52,956 nt of DNA from Bacillota bacterium (GCA_023457355.1 JAEWLW010000059.1:1-52956); one strand, 5' to 3'; shown: positions 17,162 to 25,308, counted from the stretch's first letter. A program made the numbers and translations. The notes: a model not told the origin generated them from the sequence alone.

Positions 17162-18097
17162 ATGGCACTGGTTACCACTACGGAAATGTTTAAGAAAGCC
17201 TATGCAGGCGGATACGCTGTCGGCGCTTTCAACGTCAACAATATGGAAATCATTCAGGGAATTGCTGATGCCGCATCCGAGCAAAAGGCACCGGTTATTC
17301 TTCAGGTTTCCGCCGGCGCGCGCAAATATGCCAAGCCCGCCTATCTCACCAAACTGGTTGAGGCCGCAATCCTCGACACAGGTATTGACCTTGCCCTTCA
17401 TCTCGATCACGGCGCAGATTTTGAAATCTGCAAATCCTGCATTGACGGCGGTTTCTCATCGGTCATGATCGATGGCTCGCATCACAGCTTTGAGGAGAAC
17501 ATTGTTCTAACCAAAAAAGTTGTTGAGTATGCCCATGCTCATGGCGTTGTGGTAGAGGGTGAGCTTGGCCGCCTTGCAGGTATTGAGGATGCCATCAATG
17601 TCTCAGAGGAAGATTCCTCTTACACCGATCCGGCACAGGTCGAGGAATTTGTCACCCGCACCGGTGTCGATTCACTGGCCATCGCCATCGGTACCAGCCA
17701 TGGTGCGTTCAAGTTCAAACCAGGCCAGAAGCCTCAGCTCCGCTTCGATATCCTTAAGAATATCGAGCGTCTCCTACCTGGCTTTCCTATCGTTCTGCAC
17801 GGCGCTTCGTCGGTTATGCAGAATTATGTAGAAATCGTCAATAAGTTCGGCGGACAAATGCCCGGTGCAATAGGTATCCCCGAGGAGATGCTTCGCGAGG
17901 CAGCCTCGATGGCGGTCTGCAAAATCAACATCGACTCAGACATCCGCCTTGCGATGACTGCGGCCATCCGTCGTCACATGGCAGAGCATCCCGATCACTT
18001 TGATCCCAGGCAGTACCTTACTCCTGCCCGCGATGCGGTCAATGAGGTTGTGGTTCACAAAATGGTCCACGTTCTCGGCTGCGCCGGAAAGGCATAA
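17162..18097 (+). CDS. fba: class II fructose/tagatose-bisphosphate aldolase family protein
   Basis: The 311-residue protein is a class II (zinc) aldolase. It shows VGAFNVNNME near residue 22, the zinc-binding HLDHG near 80, EGELGRLAG near 135, a zinc-ligand His in IGTSHGAFKF, and the phosphate-binding KINIDSDIR near 260. The ATG at 17162 has AAAGGAG upstream. A longer frame upstream has no ribosome site. Members cleave fructose, tagatose, sedoheptulose bisphosphates or, for IolJ, a 5-keto-gluconate phosphate. Next to a phosphofructokinase and two transketolases, cleavage of fructose or sedoheptulose bisphosphate is plausible, but IolJ-like activity cannot be excluded. Confidence 0.87.
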   Translation: MALVTTTEMFKKAYAGGYAVGAFNVNNMEIIQGIADAASEQKAPVILQVSAGARKYAKPAYLTKLVEAAILDTGIDLALHLDHGADFEICKSCIDGGFSSVMIDGSHHSFEENIVLTKKVVEYAHAHGVVVEGELGRLAGIEDAINVSEEDSSYTDPAQVEEFVTRTGVDSLAIAIGTSHGAFKFKPGQKPQLRFDILKNIERLLPGFPIVLHGASSVMQNYVEIVNKFGGQMPGAIGIPEEMLREAASMAVCKINIDSDIRLAMTAAIRRHMAEHPDHFDPRQYLTPARDAVNEVVVHKMVHVLGCAGKA

Positions 18098-18341
18098 AGC
18101 TTTTAAAAGACTACTGATGGAAGTAAAAAACATCACGCCGGGATGCGATTTCACTGCTCCAATTACAGCGATTTTGCACCCGGTTAAGAATGGAACGGTG
18201 TACCACAGGCAGATATTTTGCAGCGTCCCATCCGGATGTTAGGATTGTGTAAGCAGTTATTAATAAATTTTGCAACACGAAATGGAGCGGGAGATGGCAT
18301 GGCGTTGTCGCCTCCGCTTCTATATAGGAGAAAGATTAATT

Positions 18342-19328
18342 ATGCAAAAGATAAGAACCATTGCGGTATTGACGAGCGGAGGCGACGCACCGGGCATGAA
18401 TGCGGCAGTACGCGCCGTTGTGCATTCCGGGTTAAAAAAAGGCATACGCGTTTTGGGTATTCGGCACGGATATGAAGGACTGCTGACTCGCGATATTTTT
18501 GAAATGAATCAGAGCGATGTGAGCGACTGCTTATATAAAGGAGGAACAATTCTCCATACCTCCCGATGTGATGAGTTTAAAACTGCATCAGGGCTGCAAA
18601 AGGCACAGGAAACTTGCTTGGAATTTGGAATTGACGGAATTGTGATCATTGGTGGAGACGGGTCATTTCGCGGCGCACAAGCACTTTCAGAAATGAACGT
18701 TCGCTGTATCGGAATACCGGGAACAATTGATAATGACATTGCATCCACAGATTACACAATAGGTTTTGATACTTCTGTTAATACTGTTGCCAACATGATT
18801 GAGAAAATTGAAGATTCGGCTGCTTCCCACGATTGCTGTACGGTCGTGGAGGTAATGGGACGGCGCTGCGGCGATATTGCCATCCATGCAGGGCTCGCCT
18901 GCGGAGCTACAGAAATTCTGATTCCTGAAGCACCATTTTCTTTGGAGAACATTTCGCAAAAAATACGTGACTCTCTTCAAAAAGGGCAGCACCATTTCAT
19001 TATCGTGATAGCGGAAGGCGTTATCCAAGAGGGATTGCTGGAAAGTGCTCAAGCATTGGCAAACAGCCTAGAAATGCGCACAGGTATAAAAACGCGCGTC
19101 TCAAATCTTGGATTTGTACAACGCGGTGGAGATCCTACTGTTCAAGACAGAATATTGGCTAGCCAAATGGGAGTTCGCGCAGTGGAGCTTCTGGAACAAG
19201 GCGCCGGAAATCTTGTCGTTTGTACACAGCGTGGTCAAATCATAGAAATGGAGATTTGCAAAGCACTTCAAATGCCTCCAAAGTATAAAAATGCACTTTA
19301 TAATATCGCAGAATTGATTACACTTTAA
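18342..19328 (+). CDS. pfkA: ATP-type 6-phosphofructokinase
   Basis: The 328-residue protein matches group A PFK: LTSGGDAPGMNAAVRA at the N-terminus, GGDGSFRGA near residue 103, and PGTIDND near 124 with the catalytic Asp. Gly rather than Asp after GGD, and PGTIDND rather than PKTIDND, indicate ATP rather than pyrophosphate as donor. Also present are MGRRCGDIA and RVSNLGFVQRGGDPT. Start ATG 18342 follows AGGAGAAAG. The open frame upstream to 18270 lacks a ribosome site. The 244-bp gap before it contains a 41-codon open frame (18117-18242) without a convincing RBS. PFK with the preceding aldolase can act on fructose 6-phosphate or sedoheptulose 7-phosphate. Confidence 0.9.
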   Translation: MQKIRTIAVLTSGGDAPGMNAAVRAVVHSGLKKGIRVLGIRHGYEGLLTRDIFEMNQSDVSDCLYKGGTILHTSRCDEFKTASGLQKAQETCLEFGIDGIVIIGGDGSFRGAQALSEMNVRCIGIPGTIDNDIASTDYTIGFDTSVNTVANMIEKIEDSAASHDCCTVVEVMGRRCGDIAIHAGLACGATEILIPEAPFSLENISQKIRDSLQKGQHHFIIVIAEGVIQEGLLESAQALANSLEMRTGIKTRVSNLGFVQRGGDPTVQDRILASQMGVRAVELLEQGAGNLVVCTQRGQIIEMEICKALQMPPKYKNALYNIAELITL

Positions 19329-19415
19329 GAATAAAGCTAATATTCGAATCAAAACCACCGTTTGAATTGAAGTGGTCAATAGAAAGTGGACCGAATAAGC
19401 GAAAATCATCCGTTG

Positions 19416-19443
19416 CCCCTGTCCAGCTCTAACTGGACAGGGG
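19416..19443. other. strong hairpin after pfkA
   Basis: CCCCTGTCCAG (19416-19426) pairs perfectly with CTGGACAGGGG (19433-19443) around a 6-nt loop. No T tract follows on either side, yet its position after pfkA and before a convergent transposase gene fits a transcription stop or an RNA-stabilising structure. Confidence 0.55.
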
Positions 19444-19526
19444 ATTCATAACACAATTTAGCGACAGGTTTTTAAATTAAAATAATCCAAGGCTTGTCAG
19501 AGGACAGCAATAATATTATTGACAAC

Positions 19527-21078
19527 TTGTAATTAATGTCAACTGAACAAATAGCAATTTTCTCTTCGGATGCGCAGTGCAGCCAGAAATGAGAGCAACC
19601 GCAGAAGTGCGCACTGAATCTTTCTGAGATTCAGCACCAGTATGGACATGGCAACACTGTGGGCAATCGTTTCCTGTAGTTTGGTCGCAATCAGTCCAAG
19701 TCCGCATTTGCGTTTGGCGAGACTGAACCGGCGTTCTACTTCTACGCGCTCACATTCATCGATGAAGTTCTGTGTGGTATCCCGGCTCTCATCTTTCTTT
19801 GGCCTTCCCAACGCCAGGCCAGTCAGATGGATGTCATGCTCTTTGCAGTAGCGTAGGTTGTCCCGGTTCCGGTAGATTTTGTCCGCTAAAATCCGGCTGG
19901 GATAATGTCCTTCCCGCTGGCGAAAACGCTCTGCCATGCCCTGTAGATTGCCGGCTTCGTTGTATGCGTCAAAGGAGAAGCACTCCAATCTGGTCCAGCC
20001 ATTGACCACACTGATGTCCAGCTTTGCTCCAAACTCCACTGGTTTTCCTGCCTTGCCCCGCACAATGGGACGGAGAAACGGCTGGCTGACACTGACGATA
20101 CGGTCTGGAACAGAGTGGCAGCGGTTGTCATACATGTACTTCTGCTGTTCGTAGAGGGTTCGGATTGCCACAAGCCGGTCGTTTTTCCGCTGGGAAAGTG
20201 TTCTGCCCAAAGCAAGCTTTTCGTCAATGGCGGCAAGGTTCCGCGCCAGATAGCGCAGCTGTTTCCCAACCGCCTTGCGGATCTTCTTGGCCGTTTTCTT
20301 ACGGCTGCGACTGAACTGCAGGAAATCCCGGTGCGCCTTGGCTCGATAGGTGCGGGGCTTGCGGCCATCGGCCGGATCGTGCAGCTCGTCCAGTATTTTT
20401 TCTGTATTTTCCCGGGCCTCGTTGAGCAGCGACGCGTCCTGGGGGTAGCGGATATTGGAGGGCGCGCAGGTGGCGTCCACGATCATAGTGCCGCCGTTGC
20501 TGCTGTTTCCACGGTCGTCGTCATCGTCGTGACAGTGCTCTCCTTTTCGTACCGCGGATAGAATCATCTCGTTAATTTCACCTAGGATCTCCGGCGTCAG
20601 ACGCTTGCGAAAGTACACCATCAGCGACGGGTCAAAGGGCAGCTTGGAGTCGTCATAGCCAGTGTAGCCGCAGAAATATTGCAAATACGGGTTCTCCTGA
20701 ATCTGCAGGGCGGTTTCTTCATCGGAGTAACCGTACTCCGCCTGGACGAGGCAGGCTCCCAGAGCCAGCCGCAGCGGCTTTGCCACGTTGCCCTTCCGAG
20801 TGGTGAACAGGGCGGCATAGCGCTTCTCTATCTCCAGCCAGGGAATGGTCTGCACCTTCTTTACCCAGCGGTTATCCTCTTTCAGATGCATCCCCACCGG
20901 CTGCCTGAAATCCGCCAGACTGATCTGTCCGCTGCTGTATTTGTACATCCACATCACGACCTTGTGCAAGCTTTTTGACCCTTTTCGGCTTTTTTCCTGC
21001 ACATATTATACCATCCACGGGGCGCAAAGCCTTGTGTTACAAGCGGTTTCAAATTATTCAGGAGACATTAATTATCAA
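19527..21078 (-). mobile_element. IS5-like insertion sequence, ends uncertain
   Basis: The extent is set by an imperfect inverted repeat: CTTGTAATTAATGTC near 19527-19541 and, inverted, GACATTAATTATCAAG near 21064-21079. The left copy overlaps the transposase stop. I do not see a convincing target-site duplication, so the ends are tentative. The element separates the catabolic cluster from the riboswitch and integrative element. Confidence 0.4.
19539..20954 (-). CDS. IS5/IS1182-type DDE transposase
   Basis: The product (about 471 residues from the chosen ATG) has the N-terminal DUF772-type domain (SLADFRQPVGMHL, KPLRLALGACLVQAEYGYSDEE, ENPYLQYFCGY), a DDE domain with the first Asp in MIVDATCAPSNI, a second in LADKIYRNRDN, and an ERRFSLAKRKCGLG region holding the final Glu. 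Open frame reaches 21002, but a TATAAT lies only a few bases before that point, so the start at 20954 (or 20948) is more likely. It looks intact. C-terminal residues run into the putative left terminal repeat. Confidence 0.85.
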   Translation of the reverse strand: MWMYKYSSGQISLADFRQPVGMHLKEDNRWVKKVQTIPWLEIEKRYAALFTTRKGNVAKPLRLALGACLVQAEYGYSDEETALQIQENPYLQYFCGYTGYDDSKLPFDPSLMVYFRKRLTPEILGEINEMILSAVRKGEHCHDDDDDRGNSSNGGTMIVDATCAPSNIRYPQDASLLNEARENTEKILDELHDPADGRKPRTYRAKAHRDFLQFSRSRKKTAKKIRKAVGKQLRYLARNLAAIDEKLALGRTLSQRKNDRLVAIRTLYEQQKYMYDNRCHSVPDRIVSVSQPFLRPIVRGKAGKPVEFGAKLDISVVNGWTRLECFSFDAYNEAGNLQGMAERFRQREGHYPSRILADKIYRNRDNLRYCKEHDIHLTGLALGRPKKDESRDTTQNFIDECERVEVERRFSLAKRKCGLGLIATKLQETIAHSVAMSILVLNLRKIQCALLRLLSFLAALRIRRENCYLFS

Positions 21079-21560
21079 GATTCAATTCTGTTTTAACCAA
21101 CCGAAAAGGCCCAATGTTTTTTTGCGAACCTTAGATTGCACGCCAATCATCCGCATGCAATGCAGTACTCTGGGGGCAAATATACCAACCGATATCCATC
21201 AGTATTTAACTAAGATTCGCGATAGGCATAGTTGGATTTTCTTCTAATGCATCTTCAGCATCTGGTTTTGAATGTAGGACTGAAACGATGTTTTATATAA
21301 TATTAGATGATATCGCCGAAAATTTCACTGATGATATTCCAATATATATATCACATATATATATCACAATAAATATTTGAACATTACCTTCAATTCAGCA
21401 ACGTTAGTTTTCCTATTAATTATTTTATTATAGGTAAGTAGATTTAAACTTTTTGAGCAGTATATCCTTTTCTACGTTCTTTATAAAAGGGATTACTATT
21501 TTATTATAATTCAGGTTCGTTATTGAAGAATCCAATAGTATCGCTGTTCTGTTCAATCTT
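21003..21560. other. AT-rich spacer without a gene
   Basis: This stretch is distinctly AT-rich, with alternating AT runs near 21342-21376 (two near-identical ATATAT-CAC blocks). I find no supported open frame with a ribosome site. It may carry the promoter for the downstream riboswitch. Confidence 0.5.
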
Positions 21561-21570
21561 ATGTAAAAAT

Positions 21571-21656
21571 CAAGGGCAAACCTGTCTAAAGGCAGGGACG
21601 CAAAGCCGAGGGTCTAAGGTGCTTTTGTAGTGCTATGATAGTCTGGCTGCCAAAAT
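21571..21656 (+). promoter_or_regulatory. cyclic di-GMP-I (GEMM-I) riboswitch
   Basis: The sequence contains the diagnostic GEMM-I blocks in order: AGGGCAAACC, a short P2 hairpin (CCTGTC-TAAA-GGCAGG), GGGACGCAAAGCC, then GGTCTAAGG and a third helix closing with GGCTGCC. These are the conserved c-di-GMP-binding and tetraloop-receptor elements. A terminator-like hairpin follows at 21664-21694 and then a short ORF with a good RBS, so it can act as a transcriptional switch. The gene it once controlled is not evident. Confidence 0.87.
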
Positions 21657-21663
21657 TCACGAG

Positions 21664-21698
21664 AAGCCTGCCCCTATAAGGAGCAGGTTTTGCTATAT
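21664..21698 (+). terminator. riboswitch expression platform (terminator hairpin)
   Basis: AAGCCTGCCCC (about 21664-21674) pairs with GGAGCAGGTTT (21680-21690) with one G-T pair, followed by TTGCTATAT. The T tract is weak but begins directly at the stem. Its position just after the c-di-GMP aptamer makes it the probable expression platform. Confidence 0.6.
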
Positions 21699-21774
21699 CT
21701 CCGTTTTTTGACAGAGCGTTTCATGTACTGGATACACGGCTTGCGTTATGTTCTAACGCAAAAGGAGTATCCAC

Positions 21775-21807
21775 ATGACTGTTCTTTGCTACCGTATTGA
21801 GAGATAG
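21775..21807 (+). pseudogene. truncated 10-codon ORF downstream of the riboswitch
   Basis: An AAAGGAG site 8 nt before the ATG at 21775 gives a well-placed start, but translation stops after ten codons. A perfect 8-bp hairpin (TTGCGTTA/TAACGCAA, about 21740-21760) lies just upstream of the RBS. This may be the remaining start of the gene that the riboswitch regulated, cut off when the adjoining element inserted or decayed. It could also be a genuine leader peptide. Confidence 0.4.
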
Positions 21808-21864
21808 AGATAAAAACGAAGGTACCCATGCATGCCGTCATTTGAAAATTCAATATTTATATAG

Positions 21865-21911
21865 AAAAAGGTCGACACTTTGCTTTTATAAACAAAGTGC
21901 CGACCTTTTTT
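21865..21911 (+). terminator. terminator upstream of the sigma-like gene
   Basis: GGTCG-CACTTTG (21870-21882) pairs with CAAAGTG-CGACC (21893-21905) with a single mismatch, extended by A5/T5, and followed by six T residues. It isolates the sigma-like gene from the riboswitch transcript. It also shows that the apparent upstream ATG at 21897 lies inside a terminator and is not a real start. Confidence 0.8.
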
Positions 21912-21963
21912 ATTCGACAAAATATTATTATATCCGACAAATTGATATTCCCAGATGTCGCAG

Positions 21964-22006
21964 TCCTCCAATCTGTTTTTGCATTTTTACGAAACAGATT
22001 GGAGGA
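21964..22006 (+). promoter_or_regulatory. perfect hairpin burying the ribosome-binding site
   Basis: Bases 21964-21978 (TCCTCCAATCTGTTT) are the exact reverse complement of 21992-22006, giving a 15-bp stem with a 13-nt loop. The 3' arm contains GGAGG, the only plausible ribosome site of the next gene, 7 nt before its start. Translation should therefore be repressed unless the stem is opened or transcription starts inside the loop. Confidence 0.75.
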
Positions 22007-22013
22007 AAGGAAC

Positions 22014-22508
22014 ATAAAAAATTATAAAGACAGTGATTATGCCCTAAATAAATTCAGTAAGGGCATTGTGTACCGCTTTGCAGACCGTGTTATAGAAATT
22101 ACGCTGGAGGATTACCTTGCGGAAACCCCCGGCAGGGCGGTAAAGGATTTTGAAAAGCTGAAAACCCTATCGGATGAAATTTATCATCAGCAGGTCATGC
22201 AGGAAAACCGGACAAGCCGTCTAGATGTCAGCATTAACGAATTGGAGGATACTCGTCAGTTAGCCACATCATCCTTGGACACAGAGCTGATACATAATAG
22301 TGACAAAAAAAGAGCAATAAAAGCTGCCAAGCAGCTCCTTGACAGTGGCGATTTGACAGAAGTGCAGCGGCGGCGATTTATACTGCATTTCTTCAAAGGC
22401 GTTTCATATCGGCAAATTGCGGCGATGGAGGGTGTGTTTTTTACCTCTGTTGCGGAAAGTATCACAACAGCTACCCGTAAACTCAAAAAATATTTTAAAA
22501 AATTTTAA
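22014..22508 (+). CDS. sigma-70 region 4-like regulator of an integrative element
   Basis: The product (164 residues from the inferred start) resembles the small sigma-like proteins common in Firmicute integrative elements. It has an N-terminal segment with YRFADRVIEITLEDYL, a central charged region, and a C-terminal helix-turn-helix (RRRFILHFFKGVSYRQIA, then TSVAESITTATRKLKKYF). Homologues, from family memory, start with Met-Lys-Asn-Tyr; here the codon at that place is ATA (22014-22016), 7 nt after GGAGG. No in-frame ATG, GTG or TTG with an RBS exists nearby. The upstream ATG at 21897 lies in a terminator. The gene either uses ATA or has lost its start. It would regulate the element's genes. 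Confidence 0.7.
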   Translation: MKNYKDSDYALNKFSKGIVYRFADRVIEITLEDYLAETPGRAVKDFEKLKTLSDEIYHQQVMQENRTSRLDVSINELEDTRQLATSSLDTELIHNSDKKRAIKAAKQLLDSGDLTEVQRRRFILHFFKGVSYRQIAAMEGVFFTSVAESITTATRKLKKYFKKF

Positions 22509-22513
22509 TTTGA

Positions 22514-22611
22514 TACCCGTACACCCCCTCTGTTTTTTGACATTAGGTGAAAGGACTTTTGAAACTTCCTTTCGCTTGATCTTTGAAAATAGAATACGGG
22601 TGTAATGGGTA
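22514..22611 (+). other. possible structured noncoding region after the sigma-like gene
   Basis: TACCC-GT-ACACCC (22514-22526) can pair with GGGTGT-AAT-GGGTA (22598-22611), an 11-bp long-range stem enclosing about 70 nt. The rest of the gap up to 22838 contains further GC hairpins (for example GGGGCCACGCCCC near 22656) but no supported gene. It may be an RNA leader for the helicase operon or an origin-like site. Confidence 0.35.
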
Positions 22612-22838
22612 ACTTTACCGGCAGGATGAGCGACAGATTAGAACACGCCAAGACGGGGCCACGCCCCCTGAGCGAGAATGTTTGTGGTCGTTACGTCCTA
22701 TGGTGGGGCGGATTGCGATAATCCCTGCTGGTGATCATGATACTTCTGCTTTGAACGCCTCACCGCATTGAGCAGCCCGGCAGAATGACCGGGAAAATGC
22801 ATCACCCTTGATTAGGAGAGAATTGAGGGGCGGCTTTT

Positions 22839-22955
22839 ATGGATTCGGCAATACCGACCGAATCGCCCATCACACCTTTGCTTTTAGCACTCAAATCTAT
22901 CGTATCTATGGGAGCGATAGAAATCATGCGGCGGAACAGGTATCCCGGCCAATAG
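22839..22955 (+). CDS. 38-residue hypothetical protein of the integrative element
   Basis: A GAGGGG site about 9 nt before the ATG opens a short frame ending in TAG at 22953. The peptide begins MDSAIPTESPITPLL, continues through a hydrophobic helix-like stretch (LALKSIVSMGAIEIM) and ends in a basic tail (RRNRYPGQ). I do not recognise a family. A helix with a basic tail could bind membrane, DNA or a partner. It lies 73 bp before the helicase in the same direction. Confidence 0.45.
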   Translation: MDSAIPTESPITPLLLALKSIVSMGAIEIMRRNRYPGQ

Positions 22956-23028
22956 TCTTTCAAAACCGTTCCTGTTTCCGCCGCATTCTTGTGTTGCTCC
23001 TCTAGGCGAGCAAAGGAGGCCAAAAGTT

Positions 23029-25308
23029 ATGAATGAACCTGTCTATATGGCGGATATCCAAAACAGGCTCCACGAGGCGGGCTTATTGCGTTCTGAGGAA
23101 CGCATTGTGCTGGTAGAGGGAAAGCATGTGCTTTTAGAATACCACACTGGAAAAGCCTACAGCTACCGTACAATTGATCTGGATACCCTAAATGTGAAAA
23201 GACTATTTTACAGACCAAAGCCCTTAAATGAGTTTGGCTATCAACGGGCGATAGACAAAGCATTTCTACAGGCAATGCCGGTATGGGAAAATGTATTGCC
23301 TCAAAGCCAAAGCTTAAGAGCCAAAAATCTCTTAAATCATATTTTTGTCAATATTTTACCTGCCCATGGTTTGGACTACCGGGAAAATCAGACGCTGCTT
23401 GCATTGGAAATGCTGGAAGCTTTGCAGAAAAATAAGCTGGCGCTCTGTGAAGCCGAGGTCGGAACAGGAAAAACTCACGCGTACATATTGGCAGCCACGG
23501 TGCATAATCTGTTCAGCGCCCGTAGACTTCCTACGATTATTTCCACCTCTACCATTGCGCTGCAAAAGGCATTGACCGAGGAATATATCCCACAGATTTC
23601 AGACATTCTGATGGCGCATCGTATCATCGACAAGCCCCTGTCCTTCGTAGTCCGTAAGGGGAAAACTCATTACGCTTGTGACAGCCGGGTAAAGGGGTAT
23701 CAGTCCTCGATTTCCCACAATGGCCACGTGGAGGACAGGGAACTGCTTCATATCCTGAATGGGCTTTTTACCGGCGCCTGCCCCCTTGACTTGGACGGGC
23801 TGCCCCTCACCGACTACGTGAAGGCCCGCATTAACGTGGTGCACTGTAATTTGAACTGTGACCTGTCCTCAGTCTGCCGTTACCGCAATTTTGTCCGCAG
23901 GGCGCAATCTCTTATGTATGACTTTCAGGTTACGAATCACAACCTTGTGTTGGCGGATATGTTGGGCAAAAAGAACGGAAGAGCATCGCTGTTCCCGCCG
24001 CATGGCGTCGTCATTATTGATGAAGCCCATCAGTTTCTTAATGCTGCTCGGCAAATGTATGGCATGACGCTTGAAAACGCGGAGCTGGAACGGCTGGCGG
24101 CAAGCGTTTGCCATGCCATAGGCGCGGTAAACGCCGACAAGGCTGAGCTCTTGCAGCTATGCCAAACCTTACAGAAACAAAACGCCCTGCTGTTTGAAGT
24201 ACTTAAATATGCCACAGGTTCTGTCTATGGCAAAGACTGTTACGCCATACAAATTGACTTAAACTGTATACGGGCTCTAAAGGCACTGATGACCATCTTG
24301 CGTCGGCTATCGGTGCTTTTTTATACAACCGACTACGAGAAAAAAGCACATTACGACAGGCTGGTGAGCCGTATGGAGCGGCTTGAAGCCAAACTTTCTA
24401 TCCTGTTTCACCACGCACAGTCCATCCTCTGGCTGAAAATGACTGGCGCGGTGGCCAGCCGTGTGTGCGCCCTGCCAAAGCGGCTGGACTATCTGTTGTC
24501 CGAGGATATTTGGAGCGAGGACATCCCATATATTCTGACCTCCGGCACACTTTCCGTAGGCGGTGATTTCACCCATTTTAAGAAAAACAGCGGTATTGCA
24601 CTGGTGAAAGGCTGCCGTGTTTTTGAAACCAGCAAGGCCTCTCCCTTTGACTATCAGAGCCATGCTCTGCTGTATCTCCCGCAGAATATGCCCGCACCGG
24701 CAAATGGAGACAGCCGCTACTTTGAAGCCGTGGTCAGCCGTATCACGGAGCTGATTGACGCTACTCACGGACATACGATGATTTTATTCACCTCTTACCG
24801 CATGATGGAGCAGGTCTATGACGCGCTTTCCAGACGGGCTATCGTTTTCCCTCTGTACCGCATGGGGAAAGGCCGTCTAGACGCCCTCGACGCGTTCCGA
24901 AATAGCGGAAACGGGATACTCTGCGCCAGTGACAGCGCCGGTGAGGGTATCGACCTCCCAGGCGATATTCTGTCCTCTCTCATTGTGGTGCGGCTGCCTT
25001 TTCCGGCACCTGACCCGATACTCGAATATGAAAAGACGCTGTACCCGGATTTTTACACTTACCTCAATGCGGTGATTATACCGGGCATGCTCATTAAACT
25101 GCGGCAGTGGATTGGCCGGGGCTTGCGTCGGGAAAGTGACACCTGCGTGTTTTCGATTCTGGATAGCCGAGCAAATTATCGTTACAAAGATGATATATTG
25201 GCGGCGCTCCCCGATATGCCAGTTACACATCAGCTTTCTGATGTAGCGCAGTTCATTGTATCTAAAAAGAGTGAAGACTATTTTGAACGGGGTGAGCCGT
25301 ATGTCTGA
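23029..25308 (+). CDS. Rad3/DinG-type superfamily 2 DNA helicase
   Basis: The 759-residue protein has helicase motif I EVGTGKTHAY near residue 145, a DEAH box in VVIIDEAHQF near 331, a C-terminal helicase domain with SAGEGIDLPG, and motif VI QWIGRGLRRES near 700. Four Cys residues between motifs I and II (in YACDSR, GACPLD, CNLNC and SVCRY) resemble the iron-sulfur domain of DinG/XPD helicases. The ATG follows AAAGGAGG. Its end overlaps the excisionase-like gene by 8 bp. In an integrative element it could help replicate or process the excised DNA, a role inferred from context. Confidence 0.85.
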   Translation: MNEPVYMADIQNRLHEAGLLRSEERIVLVEGKHVLLEYHTGKAYSYRTIDLDTLNVKRLFYRPKPLNEFGYQRAIDKAFLQAMPVWENVLPQSQSLRAKNLLNHIFVNILPAHGLDYRENQTLLALEMLEALQKNKLALCEAEVGTGKTHAYILAATVHNLFSARRLPTIISTSTIALQKALTEEYIPQISDILMAHRIIDKPLSFVVRKGKTHYACDSRVKGYQSSISHNGHVEDRELLHILNGLFTGACPLDLDGLPLTDYVKARINVVHCNLNCDLSSVCRYRNFVRRAQSLMYDFQVTNHNLVLADMLGKKNGRASLFPPHGVVIIDEAHQFLNAARQMYGMTLENAELERLAASVCHAIGAVNADKAELLQLCQTLQKQNALLFEVLKYATGSVYGKDCYAIQIDLNCIRALKALMTILRRLSVLFYTTDYEKKAHYDRLVSRMERLEAKLSILFHHAQSILWLKMTGAVASRVCALPKRLDYLLSEDIWSEDIPYILTSGTLSVGGDFTHFKKNSGIALVKGCRVFETSKASPFDYQSHALLYLPQNMPAPANGDSRYFEAVVSRITELIDATHGHTMILFTSYRMMEQVYDALSRRAIVFPLYRMGKGRLDALDAFRNSGNGILCASDSAGEGIDLPGDILSSLIVVRLPFPAPDPILEYEKTLYPDFYTYLNAVIIPGMLIKLRQWIGRGLRRESDTCVFSILDSRANYRYKDDILAALPDMPVTHQLSDVAQFIVSKKSEDYFERGEPYV

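Noticed and set aside
18117..18242. 41-codon open frame between the aldolase and PFK
   Set aside because: It has no ribosome site and no recognisable family. It might be a decayed gene, but support is too weak.
21340..21380. Replication origin from AT-rich direct repeats
   Set aside because: Only two short AT blocks, no DnaA boxes or replication gene nearby.
21897..22013. ATG at 21897 as start of the sigma-like gene
   Set aside because: It lies inside a strong terminator, has no ribosome site, and the added residues do not fit the family.
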